Source: Membranipora membranacea (taxonomy: Eukaryota > Bryozoa > Gymnolaemata > Cheilostomatida > Membraniporidae). Taken from it: DNA of 64,000 nt. The DNA is taken from positions 12,665,501-12,729,500 of the forward strand of contig OU612070.1 of assembly GCA_914767715.1 (NCBI GenBank), given 5' to 3'. Both the position numbers and the translations under genes were made by a program. How positions within the stretch are numbered: position 1 is the first letter of the stretch; each line of letters begins with the position of its first letter. This document shows, piece by piece, positions 47,704-59,892 of this stretch. The notes under the pieces are model-generated. The model saw only the letters and a list, made by a program, of their open reading frames with translations, was not told where the DNA came from and did not search any database.

Positions 47704-48836
47704 TTAAGCAGGGCTGCTAAAGTAGCGCATGATCCTTTTATGTGCAGTGAACTGCTCTTGGACTTTGTCCAGCGAAAATGTAGAACTCATTGTGACTGAG
47801 CTTTGCTTTGGCAGGTTAATCAGCTGAAAGGGGCTATTTGGAACTACGAAAGTGTCTTGTTCAACATCATTTGTGTTAAGCTTCATGACAGTATTCACAG
47901 CTGCAGATTTAACTGATTCTACTGCTTCATTAAACATTGAGATCAGCAGGGGTTGACTTGAGTATTTCTTGTGAAGTTGAGGAAATGCCATTCGGAACAT
48001 TTTGAGTTTGAGCTCGTCCACACCAAGTCTGGTTTTAGCGTTTGTTGAGAAAAGGCAGAAGTCTGGATCTGTGTCAAATTCTTTTGTGGCTGAGTCATCG
48101 CGGCATTTGGTAAAGACTAAAATGATTGGTATGTTTTGTGTTGAAACTATAAAAAGAACAAAAATTGTCATTAAGTTATGGTTAAGTTACATTTGTTATG
48201 GTGCAACTAGCTCAAACTGCATGCACACTCATTCAATATATTGTATTAAAAAAATTCATTTGGAATAGCTTTGGATACTAATTTGTTTTTTCATGTTCCA
48301 CATGGTCATTATTTTACACGAAAGGGGCTATTTTGAGGAGAGGAGGAAAATTGGAGCTTACCTTGTGGAATTTTGCGAATATTCCTGAAGATACTGGTTG
48401 ATTCTTTTTGAGATTTATGAGATCTGCTGTCAAAAAGCACCATGATTACTGAAGTCTTAGCCATAAAATGTACTCCTTCATTTTCTGTCTCGAGTAGATG
48501 CAGTTTGCTAGGATGACCTGCAAAGAAATTATACAAATAAAAGCAAAGAATCTCAAAGAGTCATTGCACATATAAAATCATTAAAATTTAACAATAAAAA
48601 AAGCTAGATTTTTGAATAAAATTGATAGTTCTTTTTTTCATAATCCATATTTATTATTCTTTTAGAGATCAGAAATTAAACTTACCCATATATTTAGCTG
48701 TCACTTTGGACTCTTGATAACTCTCGTTAAGCTTTGTGATCTTTGTGACTGCATCCTTTTTAGTGAGCTGAGCAATCAATGCAGATTTTCCGCAGCTCTT
48801 GGCACCGACTATCAGAACTCTCTTTGTTGAATCCAT
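47704..48836 (-). CDS. Divergent small GTPase-like protein, three exons
   Basis: Exons on the minus strand are 48836-48686, 48517-48362 and 48146-47704; introns of 168 and 215 bp have GT-AG ends (ATGG|GTAAG, TTTGCAG|GTC, CAAG|GTAAG, TTATAG|TTT), both in phase 1. The spliced length is exactly 750 nt, giving 249 residues. I chose the ATG at 48834-48836 because it has a good context (GAAATGG) and puts the P-loop at residue 11, as usual. VLIVGAKSCGKSALI (residues 7-21) is a G1/P-loop (GxxxxGKS). VIMVLFDSRSHKS and IPIILVFTKCRDD match the beta-4 and beta-5 strands of the Ras-like fold, and FSTNAKTRLGVDELK fits G5. The G3 DxxG is absent and the G4 N/TKxD reads TKCR, so nucleotide hydrolysis or guanine specificity may be lost. 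A C-terminal extension of about 90 residues has no prenylation motif. The exact subfamily is unknown. Confidence 0.75.
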
Positions 48837-48911
48837 TTCTGTATGAGTTTGATTAGTCACTGTTAGAACTGATGGTAAGAGAATAATGATTAGACTGTTG
48901 CCTGCTTGCTG

Positions 48912-48919
48912 TATTTATA
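48912..48919 (-). promoter_or_regulatory. TATA box of the GTPase-like gene
   Basis: TATAAATA on the minus strand, 76 bp upstream of the ATG, so transcription would start about 45-50 bp before the start codon. It lies about 115 bp downstream of the edge of the 18S relic. Confidence 0.5.
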
Positions 48920-49035
48920 CCTGTAAATTCTCACACCTATGGCGTGCTTGTCACAGAACTTGTGAGAACTCAAACCAGTTTCAGCAAAATATATTCCCCG
49001 TGATTTCAAAGCAATAACAGCAAATTTTGCACTGT

Positions 49036-49690
49036 TATCCAAGTACGAAATATAAATATGCGCTGCTGGAGCTGGAATTACCGCGGTTGCTAGCACCAGG
49101 CTTGCCCTCCAGTGGATCCTCATTAAAGGATTTTCATTGTACTCATTCCGATTACTGCGACGCGTAAGCGCGCCGCATCGGTATTGTTCGTCACTACCTC
49201 CGGGTGTCCCGAGTGGGTAATTTGCGTGCCTGCTGCCTTCCTTGGAAGTGGTCGCCGTTTCTCATACGGCCTCTCCAGAATCGAACCCATATTCTCTGTT
49301 ATCCGTTAACGCCACGGTTGGCATAGCACCAACCGTCGACAGCATGATAGATCAGAAACTCGGTGGCCGCATCGCCGGCTCAAGGCCGTGCAATCGGCGG
49401 CAATAACTTGGGTGTCCTCCATCAACGCGGTCGGTTTTTGCCTAATTAGTGCACCATTACCCCGGCCGAGGCTGAGGTTGGAGCCTTGTTGCATGTATTA
49501 GCACCGGAGTTACCGCACGTTATCCACGTGGAGAGTCTGGCCCCAGTGGATTTGTAACCGATTTAATGAGCCGTACGCAGTCACGCCGTACGCAGTCTCG
49601 CCGCGCGAGCGGCTTGTACTTAGACATGCATGGCTTAATGTTTGAGACAAGCATAATATGCTGATAAATACTGCAACGGAAATCATATTG
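49036..49690 (-). rRNA. Diverged 5' fragment of 18S rRNA (relic)
   Basis: Read on the minus strand, eukaryotic 18S landmarks occur in order from the 5' end. They are TTAAGCCATGCATGTCTA, GGCTCATTAAATC, CTAATACATGCAACAA, TTAGGCAAAAACCGACC, GGGTTCGATTCTGGAGAGG, CCAAGGAAGGCAGCAGGC, GCAAATTACCCACTC, GGAGGTAGTGACGA, GGAATGAGTACAATG, CACTGGAGGGCAAGCCTGG and ACCGCGGTAATTCCAGCTC. It covers about the first 600 nt of the gene and fades out past the 530 loop near 49036-49060. The universal GTGCCAGCAGCC is GTGCTAGCAACC here, so it is not a working rRNA. A 13-nt block is tandemly duplicated (49570-49582 and 49585-49597). Two helices stay perfectly paired with changed sequence (49314-49336 and 49156-49177). 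It is much more GC-rich than its surroundings. Confidence 0.85.
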
Positions 49691-51530
49691 ACTGACAGAT
49701 CAGTAAAAATATTGCAATTAAGCTGACAGTCAGATAAATCAACTGTATGGTTATTTGCCTTGTTAAGTCAATTGACCAATTACCTCCTCATGGCAGTTTA
49801 AACTTTTGGAGACAGATTATCCAACTTCTTGTCATAGGAACAGTTAGAAAACACACCAGTTTGATTAAAACATAATTCCTGTCGTTTCACAGCAATAGCA
49901 TCATTCTGACTCTGCAGCCTAATCTGAGGGAATTAATGCGCATAGAATTTGCAGTAAAGAGGAGGTGAAGTTAATATGCTGCTGTTGAAATGCTCAATAT
50001 AGCTGTTAGACATAAGGTCAATATGTCCACGACAACTTTTTCTCCAGAACTTGCTGTATAAGCTGGCTTTGACATGCATTTTACATGCCTATATGCTTCC
50101 AATTATATTTTTCCAACAGTTATATTATCTCTGGTTATATATCGGAACAAAGCCTTCCAAAATTCTTTGTATGAAGTTAATGATAGGATTCTGATCTTTA
50201 AAATCTAAATTCTTCCCCTTCCAGCAGAACATCAAACTTTCGAAATACCATGTATATAACAATATTATATTTAGGTAAACTAACTTATTATTTGTGTTCT
50301 AGTGTATATCAAAAGCACCACTCAGTAATCAAACAACTATTTGTTAGCAGGACAAAATGGCTATGAATCATCAGATCAGTGAAAGATTGTGCGTGATTTT
50401 GAGTGCCAATATATCAGTACAGTTAGGAATGAAAAAGAAGAAGTGTAGATTCATCGCATAACACAATATGAATGACAATGGATTTTGTGATACATGTTCT
50501 TGCTTCATGATTGCTAGACAGTCATCTCATATATTCGAATAATGTTGGTTGAAATGTGTAATAATTGTAATACAATATAATTATTAGCATAAATTTGATA
50601 CTTTTTACAGTGTAAGTCACTTAATTCAAACTCCAGTGGACCCAAGAAGTAAGCTCTAATTGTAAATTCTAATAAGAAAAATGCCAGCTCGCGGAGATTT
50701 CAACGAATTTCGGGCGTATTTCGGGGATTTGTCATACAGCAACATTTTATTTGTTGAGTAATAACCGCTGAATTGGATATGCAAGATTGGCAGCTTTGTT
50801 TAAGAGTGTTAAATCCAGATATTGATCTCTCTCTTTGTCAGAATTGTCAGAACAAACTAGAGGTACATTCTGCCTTGATTGGAAAAGAGGACTTGGAATC
50901 ATGAGATCTCTGAATATGAAGTTACATTCTTCCTTGGTAGAGAAAGACAACTGCAAATAACAGTTACAATTTCAAATTAAATGGGTCTAAAAACCATTGG
51001 CTGAGCTGGGACCACACTCATATGTCTGAATTAACAGGAATTTCGTCTTAACAGGATTCAAATTAACCAGCTTACACAATATTAGTGACAGTCTCCATGT
51101 AACATATCACTTGTTGCCATGAGATACCAATAGTGAGTTTAGAAAGGTTGAGCTCAACCCCTCTGTCACTGATCTCGCATTGTACAATTTGGATTTTTGC
51201 ATCTTAGAAATAAACATTTTAATATTTAGCAATTTAATTCTGGTTAGCTTGGTTGTCAGAGATTAACAAGTCAACCCAAGCATTCTTATTTACACATTGG
51301 ATCACAATAAGCTGTGCACTACACATATGACGCAAATCATTGACCTTGCACTCTTTTCGATCAGCTTAACTATCACAGACTTTCATACAGGCTCGCCCAC
51401 ATATAAAATCCCCATTGAGGCCAGAGCAGTCTTCCATTACCAGGCTGAATCACTCAAAGGTGTGAGAATAATATGATCCAATGTATTTTGCAGAATAAAA
51501 TGGCACCTGCTTTGGGGAGTAGGGTGGGTC
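49691..51530. other. Sequence with no recognisable gene
   Basis: AT-rich sequence, short frames only. Confidence 0.4.
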
Positions 51531-51536
51531 TTGTTT

Positions 51537-51556
51537 ATGGATGGATGGATGGATTT
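51537..51556. repeat. (ATGG)n microsatellite
   Basis: About four ATGG units. Confidence 0.7.
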
Positions 51557-53060
51557 ATTACTATCATAGACAAAAATTTGTCACAAAATAAGTTGTTAAT
51601 ACTGGCAAGAAAGAAAAACATGGAAAAAATCAGATCTCTGTTGTATAAAAAGTTTTTTAGAATAGTATATTATTAATTGTATGTATGAGATGTCTTAAAA
51701 AGCTGTCTCTACCCCATGTACCCCGATATTTAATGGTGCGGTAGCGACCTGAGGGGCATTTAGTTAGAAAATCATTGTTTAGGGTGACATTCAAATATTA
51801 AGCATTTCAGCATAAAAACAAGGAGGAAAGGTGTGGTGCATATCAGTAACTAAGTGGTCAAAATGTACTTAATTCAGTATATCACAATAATGGTAATGGA
51901 AGAATTGAGATATTGGCTTGTCCAGATGCCCATATTTAACCTTTAGCCAGTCTTCAAAACCAAAATGTTTTCAATGCCTCAAAAATTGGTGGGAGCGTGT
52001 CATTTTTTGCTCGTAAATGTATTTGACTGATATCAATGTTTTTATGCATACCAAATACAGATTTTGGTAGAATTTTATATTTTCTTTTGTGTGTCACTAT
52101 TAGGAGCTACAATGCTGATGCCTTTTTGAAGTCACCAAATATACCACCATATATACACCAATATTACCAGTGCAGTAGAGTCTGGGCCATTTTACCTTCA
52201 CCATCAACATGGATACCTTATGGACTTATCTTAATTGTGTGTTGGCTGGCATCCTCTATGGAAGATTTAAAATTGAAGATTACAACTGATTTCCTTGATA
52301 TGTTTGTATGGAACATTTCATTATGTCTTGAAAGGATCACCAGTTGGGTGAATTACCGAGCTGAGATTATGAAGAATGTTAGAATCTGATCCTTCTCCAT
52401 AACAAATTATTTTCTACAAGTATGGCTTTGATGGTTTGGAATACTATTGCACTGATTCAAATATTTCCTACACTGCTATAACTTATTATCACCTTAAGGT
52501 GATGTGTCCCAGAGTCATTTGGAACTTAACAAACTGGTTTTGAACTAGTTCACTGTCTAGTTAGGTTTTGGGTCAAGGTACGAAGATGAATGGAATCATG
52601 TCATGTGATTTATAGTTTTCGAGGCTATTGATCAATTTGCTAAAATCCTTACAGTGTCCCATTCTTTATCTGACATCACACGGATTCAAATGTTTCATGC
52701 AAAGCTTCACCAGTGTCAGATCAAAACTCACATGATAGAGACAACGAAAATACTGAAGTTGATATTACCTACATCAAAATCAAGTTCATACTTGATTGAA
52801 TGGCGGTTACTAATCCAATTTTTATTACATTTACTTAAATGTTAGATTTGAACTTGATAACCCACAATATTTCCATCTGTTTGTAACATGTGATCAAAAT
52901 CCACCTTTGATCCAGAATAACACATCGCCTTCAGGATTGTGTGCCTACAAGTCATAATAGACCTGTATCGACAGTTAAATACCTGTATCAATAGACCTGT
53001 CTTACAGTTTAATAACCTCCCTTTGGCATTAAAACTTATTATCTGCCAAGGGTATATAGA
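51557..53060. other. Sequence with no recognisable gene
   Basis: A 117-codon plus-strand frame at 52036-52389 is the longest open stretch, but it has no recognisable domain and a chance-like composition. Confidence 0.35.
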
Positions 53061-53069
53061 AGGCCTTAG

Positions 53070-53288
53070 GTGTGCTCAAAACCACTGATAAGTCAATCTA
53101 TCGGAGCTACGACCGTTTCGGGAGAGAAATTAAAAGAGGACAAATCTATAGAACGGACCAAAAAAGCTCACTTTAAACCGACATCAGATGATCTTGCACA
53201 CATTTACAAATTTATTACACCATTGGGGGACAGGGAAATTGAACTACTGACATTGTTTCTTCATGTAGGAGTCAAAGGTCATGAATAA
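53070..53288 (+). other. Possible terminal exon or coding relic, unrecognised
   Basis: The plus-strand frame reads IGATTVSGEKLKEDKSIERT, then FKPTSDDLAHIYKFITPLGD and REIELLTLFLHVG, ends in TGA at about 53288 and overlaps an AATAAA at about 53284. The composition is protein-like. No function can be assigned and the upstream structure is unclear. Confidence 0.25.
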
Positions 53289-53299
53289 ATACCACACAC

Positions 53300-55830
53300 T
53301 GGTATCTGGAAAATATTGCAAAACATTATGAGACAGATTTAGAAGCTACATTTTTATCAATCTTCGCAAACAACTAGCGTAGGTAAGTTGGTGATTTTGC
53401 TTCTGCACTATGAGTGAATAAAGAGCTGCATGAAACACAAGAAAGTAGAATAGGGAAACTATAAAAAGCCGAGGATTTTTTTTTGATAGTTGGTCTACAT
53501 AACTACAAGTTAACATCACATCCAGCTATCCTTTTGAGGCTTTTAATATAGACACCAAGACACAATGAATTTTCTGTGTGTGTGTCCTGTTGACCGCAAC
53601 TGCATTCTAACCTTAACCAATAACGACCTGAGATCAATGAGTACTATGAGATTTAAAAAGGATGATTACAATTGATATTTGTGATAAAATACCTGGATAG
53701 TAGCATTCTATATTTTGAGGGAGTTAAATTGCTACATAAGAATTTTTTCTATTTTTTTATTTTAGGTGAAAGCCCTACCGGAAATGAGTGGGAGGGGCAG
53801 CAACAGCAATTATATTGAGTACCAGCTTTAGAGGGCTAGTTACCATGAAAAAGCCAAGGTTTGTGTCCATTTCTGTCCAATTTCTCAGTGTAATCATAAG
53901 ACAGTCAGAATGTCAGTCATAAGACTAAAATCTATCTAGGTAGCACTTAGTATGTTCCCTCATTATCTATTCATGTGGTGCTACTTCTGTGATGTATCAA
54001 GTGGTGAAATATCAAATTTCCTTTTTTAAATCAAGCAAGAAAATATAATGTGATTTTCCACATATTACATATCCTTTCAAGAGCTTGATAAGGAAATTGT
54101 TTTATTTCACAATACAATTCAAATTTTGTCTTAACAGCTAATCTCATTGAACATTGAAGAGTTGGACCAGAGTAAGTTTTAATTAAATTTCAGGTGTTTA
54201 AAAAATCTGGATTTAGTTGAAAAATAGCACACTTCCTACCAAATAGAGAGTAGCGGAAACAACTTTGTTTTACAAGCCCTCGTACCATTTTGGATGTAAC
54301 TGAAATACAAGCACATGAATTTTATCTAGATCTTTCTCTAGGTGAAGTAGCAAAATAGGAGCTTCATTTCAAGTGCTATCATATCAATCGGGTGGAGGTT
54401 TTTATCATGTGAAGTTTGTCAACTTTGCATACAAAACAAACACGAAAGCAATTCAGAGTGTTTCTTCAAGAACATGTCAAATTGAAGACTGAGTAAAAAT
54501 GACTGCTGTAGCTGTTGTCTGTGCATTTATTAGTTCAAGTATTATGCTGTAGAAAGATTAAACCTTAACTTGGAAAATGTCCAAAGAGTGTAATATGTTT
54601 AAACTTTACAGACACCAGTGCACACAATGCTCAAGACTATCCATTATCCTGATTATCGGACACTCTCTTTACTGGATTTTGATCCCATATTACCAGAAAG
54701 AATGAAGTTTCACAGGTCTATTAGACTTGTTCTAATCTATCAAATGTGAACAATCAATTTGAGAAGTCATCAATATCATCTTTAGCAGTTGTCCAGATCC
54801 CTAACACGTGGGAGCTGTTCTGATACCTTTTGTAAGTTCTAAGCTGTGTAGGAAATATTCGAATCCGTACAATTTCAGGTGAAGGATTTCATAGAAGGTG
54901 TTTTGATAACCTTGAAAACCTCAAATAATAGTTCAGAATTCTGCTTATGCTCAGACCTTGGCCCCTAATCATGTGATTATAATATGACGTTGCTTATAAC
55001 CAGTCTGCATGAGAAGACTTTTGGAAATGATGGCTGAGTTGATAATCGGCTGTAGTAATTTTGGTAGTATTTGAATCAGTACAATATCATAATATGGAAT
55101 AACAAGAAGGAAATTTTCGTGCAAGCAGATTGCACAAAGTGACGACGGATACCATTCTCTAATCGCAGCTGCAAGATTCACCATGCAGACAGGCACCTAC
55201 TTCCTTTTAAATGTTTCCCCATGAGGGAACCAGTTGGCTAATCTAAGTTGAAAGCTCTGCGTAAATTTCCATGAAAATATTTAGGTAAACATGGATATAT
55301 AACAGTAATTATATCTTAGCATAGTATAGCATATCTTTCTTGATTGTACAGTAATAAACTCTCTTAAACCTAACTACTCTCCATCTAGCAGCAATACCCT
55401 GAAGCTCTCTATGAATACTCAATTTTTGGTACTACGCTATCATCTACATCAAACTACATGTGTTTGGAATAACTCTTACAAAGTTATTATAATAATTCAA
55501 CATAGTATCAAACAAAATTTTAAAATGCGCTAACTGACCTTTATTACTCGGTATTAATGATTTATATGTTATGTGTATATTTATACCAATATCTTTTCTA
55601 TTTAGCGATCAAGTCTCTTGGACATATGGGCACAAGCAAAATAAATGGTGACACTAATTAAGTGAATGTATTAAAATAGATTTTGTCAAGTTGGACAGTT
55701 CTACTGAAAGGGTGATTATATTCATGCAAATGTAGATGGCATAGGTGATTGTCGTTGCATGTAATTTCATGAAGGTAGATTAGTTGCTTGGATGTGAACG
55801 TATTACAGTAGTTGAGTATTTGAATGAGCA
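53300..55830. other. Sequence with no recognisable gene
   Basis: AT-rich sequence with short frames only. I see no supportable RNA or repeat. Confidence 0.4.
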
Positions 55831-55839
55831 AATATCATG

Positions 55840-57130
55840 TTATTGACTCATCCTTGTCAAATGCTGCTTATTTCCCGCATGCAGACTTGACATTGCCTTT
55901 AAGATTATATTGAGTTTACCCGTGCTTTAACTTCAGGGCGACCTCATTACTTCATTCACTTCATTTGGATTTCCTTTTCTTTTTTGAACATGCAGCTCAC
56001 AAAACACTTTGCAAATCATTATCAATGATTGATTGTGTAGTCTTTACTACAAACCTGTAGTATAATTGTTTTTTATGCGATCTGTGGTTTTATTATTGAT
56101 ATTCTGTGTATCCTGAAAATCCTAGAGAATTTTGCAACACTCATCTCTGTAGTTAGTTCCCCAAATACTGGAAGACAATTGCATGTTAAACTGTAAAGAC
56201 AGCAGAATATGTCATTATTCAATCGAAAGCAAACAATTTGCATTCTTATCCTTGGTGAAGAGAACTACAAAATTTATGACCTATACGAAGATTTGTACTT
56301 TTGCTCAGTAGTGTGTTGAAATCTTGATATCACTATATTCTCAAAATTCCGAAAGGTCAATTTAAGAATTTTAATAAAAATGTTGTCATCAACATGCATC
56401 TTTTGACCATGAAAATACAGTTGAAATTTAGTTTGTTTAGCACCTTTCTTTGGTAACTGTCATTGATCGCAGTTATCGCATAGATCTCAACATTTCTAAG
56501 GCTTCTATTATCCAAGTTATTTTACAGATGCAGTTATATGAGCACAATATGCCCTATACTCATGAGTTCAACTGCGTAGCCAAAGGGATAATAGGTAGAA
56601 ATCCTGTGCCTTGTCAATCGCCCCCTTAGAACTGAAACCTAAGAAATTGAAGACCATGCATGGTCTAATCCCTTGGTCAGGTGCAATAAAGGGCCACGCG
56701 CGAAACTTGATACAGAAAATTTATAGTTTGATTATCTCAAACTATGTTGATGATTTTGTAATGATGGTCATCCTCAGTTTTCCCGGCACAGACTGACGTC
56801 AAACACAGCAAACTTTCCAGAACAAATAATAGTTTCTAGATTTGTCTTGTATTTAATAAAAAATTTCAATAGATTTTATCTAACAAAGTAAATGATATTG
56901 TGTTTTATTTTTATATGTATGTATTATTTCTCCTTATAATTAAATCATCTAGCATCAATGACATGGTAAAGGAAACTAGCCTTAGTTTGGTCATGTACAT
57001 GAACACACATTCCCTTATCATTGAGTTATTGCCGTACTGTTTGACCAGCCCGTTTCCCTGGCATTCTTCATAGGACCAAAAATAGAACCATGATAACCAC
57101 TCTGGTGATTTTTTAAGATACACAAAGTGT
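55840..57130. repeat. Diverged tandem duplication, unit 1
   Basis: Matches 57400-58700 in order and orientation at about 60-70 percent by eye. Matching blocks are 55860 with 57415, 56157 with 57697 (CCCCAAATACT.GAAG), 56605-56690 with 57970-58045, 56835 with 58215 (TCTAGATTTGTC) and 56970-57005 with 58645-58690. The best block reads ELKPKKLKT on the plus strand. Confidence 0.6.
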
Positions 57131-57399
57131 ATATCTAGCGATGATCACCAATTGCTATGATGGCTTGTATGATTGTGTGTGTGCATGGCTATTATATTGC
57201 CTAGGAGCCGATGGGCCCTGGTTTCACAATTTATATGCCTTGATTATGGTGACAAATATGTTATGAACAATATGAAAAACGGCGGTAAACACTTTCACGT
57301 CCAAACCACAAAGGAAGTACAATTGTACTGCATATTTCGATAGAGCACAATTCTGATATTTCGAATAAAATCATTACTGGGAATGAGGGGGGAGCACCA

Positions 57400-58700
57400 A
57401 CATTCAATTGACTTAATCATTGTCAAAAGCTGCTTGTTTACTGTTTTCAAATTTGTCATTTCTTCTTAGATTGATTGCATGCATCAGCGCATGAGGTAAA
57501 CATACCTTTCTTCATTCATTTCTCTCCTTTCGAATTTGCTTTTTTGCTTTTGAACATTCCTCACTCCCATCCCAGCAATGCTGCTAACCATTATTTGTAC
57601 AGTTTTTTACTAAAGATATGGAGAACAATTTAATGTGTTCTGTTTTTTAAACATTGTCATACTATAATATACATCACTCATTGGAGGTAATTTTTTCCCC
57701 AAATACTAGAAGGAAAGATCTTAAGAGAATGAAACTAAATCTAAACCAGCCTATTGTAGTTTGAGGTGGAACACGAATGCAAAATATTCTTACAGACAAA
57801 TTTTCTTTAACTATACTTTTATTGGCTGTGCCCTTTTGGCCTGTAGAGGTAGAAGACTATACAAATATTCTATCAAAAGTCCTCAATCCTGAAATCTAAT
57901 ATGCAATAATTGTATTGTATCATTGGTGTTAAGTTACAAGCCCGAGGTATTATAGATAGAATTACTCTGCCGTGTCAACAGCTCCCTAGAGCCAAATCCC
58001 AAGAAACTTAAAACCAAGCACGACTTATCTTTTTTCAGGTGCAGGAAAGAGCAATGTGTGACTCTTGATCCAGCTGATTTTGATCTAAACGAACTCAAAT
58101 AATGCTGATGATTTTCTTTGTTCATCCTTTATTATGCTTGAAAAGAACGACGTCAACCAGAGCAAATTTTCCATGACAAACTACTGTAAATGGATTTGAC
58201 TTCCATAAATATCCTAAAAATTTGGTCTAGATTTGTCGGTCTTTCAATAACGCAAAGTAAGGATTTGAAACAGATTGAAGTTCCAGCCAAAATTTTTGCT
58301 AGTTCCCACTGGAATGTTCTCTGAATGATACACAGACAATCTTTCAGCAGTATAGCTTATGTATCATGATCACCAGAGACCATCAAAAGGAGATGTTTTT
58401 TGCGTCAATTTTACCTAAAATGTCAAACAAACTGTTAGGAGGAAGAGTGTAGCCACATGTAGCAAAGTCTATAGGACATACTGACATACTTTGTAGCACT
58501 GCCAACCAGATCTCTCCAGATTGTGCACAACAGATCCCCCAAAACAGCCAATTTAAAGAGCTTTTGAAGCTGTGTTTTGGGTATTCTTGGGTGCGCAATT
58601 CGGAGTGAACTGATATGCATTGCCATGGCCTGTTCGCATTTGTTGTTGTTGTTTTTGTAAATGCAATTAGCCTCAGTTTGTTCATGTACATGTAATTACT
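57400..58700. repeat. Diverged tandem duplication, unit 2
   Basis: Second unit of the tandem pair. Its best-conserved block reads EPNPKKLKT (about 57990-58018), followed by an acceptor-like CTTTTTTCAG|GTGCAGG near 58030-58045 that is partly kept in unit 1 (TTGGTCAG|GTGCAAT). No full gene can be built. Confidence 0.6.
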
Positions 58701-59159
58701 GTTAAGGTAATGACCATCATGGTCTTACAGTTACACTAACAGTTCATCTCATGTATCATATCATATCATACCATAATATATCATGTCATATCAAATTCAC
58801 AGCAGTTGTCAGAGTACATCTTTTTTCATTGATACACAAAAATTTCCTCAAATGAAAACATGGATGATGAAATTCAAATCTAGCTCAGGAGCATTTCAAG
58901 TTAAGTCAACAACACAAGTGTAAATTGTTAAGAAGGATATGTCAATTGAGGGCTGTAGTTGTTTCAACTTAGTCGGATGCATACCATTTCAGAATTATTA
59001 CCACATTTAAATATTGTTCTCCCATGAAATTTTGGCCCACAATCCTCAAGTTGATATGTTATTCTGATTTCTGAAGCACATGTGATTGATTTTCATATCA
59101 TTTTTTCCAACCAGCAGAATTAAAAGCCATGGACTCGCTATGTGCTGGGACCGACCTCA

Positions 59160-59285
59160 TGCAAATCTTGAGCACGCTGCAAAGAGCTTGGCCTCCCATG
59201 TGCACCCAGCTTCCCAAGACTTGAATCTGAGACACGCTGGGAAGGGCTTGGCCACACCTCACGCACACAACTTCCTACAATTTAA
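59160..59285. repeat. 60-bp imperfect tandem repeat in arm D
   Basis: Two units share CACGCTG..AAG.GCTTGGCC and CAACTTCC/CAGCTTCC. The equivalent part of arm C (43140-43260) has related but rearranged units. Confidence 0.6.
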
Positions 59286-59847
59286 CTCTCGGGCATGCTG
59301 GACTCAGTAAATTATGGAACGTTTTTCTCACCTTTCAATGCAAACAATCAGTTTTAGTAATAAAAATTAAATTAATGACTGCTGGCAAAACCAGTCTGAA
59401 CATGACTGCATGTGACAGTGACATCTACCTACATTTGTTAGTGTTCCTCATACGCATTTTCGTTTATAAGCCTTTCATAAAATGGGTAAGAAATTTTTAA
59501 ATCCATACATGATCTTGATCACGGAAAATCACAAGCCAATTGGCATGCAAAATGAAGGATGCGATACAAGAGCCCTGAAGAGTATTAATAAGATAAGATC
59601 AATAAGAATCCATCGGACCTCAAACCTTCAGCTCAATTATCATAGGAAAATTTGATGATGAAATAGACTTCCTTATAAAACAATGTCACGAAGCCTTAGA
59701 TTACTTTTCGCAATACATAATTAAAGGTGATTATTTGAAATTCAATCATTTATTGCATGGAATGTTTGGATACAGCGGAAGTTTCTCTTATTGGAATACC
59801 AATAATATTGTACATCGTAACACTGCTTTTGTAACTGCACTGTAACG

Positions 59848-59892
59848 TTGGCTTTTGCAAATTAGAATATTTTTCCTATTTGCAAAAGCCAA
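59848..59892. repeat. Perfect 15-bp hairpin in arm D
   Basis: TTGGCTTTTGCAAAT (59848-59862) and its exact reverse complement (59878-59892) flank a 15-nt loop. Arm C has only one of the two arms (about 39070-39084). Confidence 0.9.

Noticed and set aside
48890-49123. Open frames overlapping the 18S relic (also 49306-49494)
   Set aside because: The nucleotide sequence matches 18S rRNA landmarks on the same strand, so these frames are by-products.
49036-49690. Functional rRNA gene
   Set aside because: The 530-loop universal bases are changed, a block is tandemly duplicated, and the gene stops after its first third.
52036-52389. 117-codon plus-strand frame
   Set aside because: No recognisable motif, no splice context, and composition expected by chance in AT-rich DNA.
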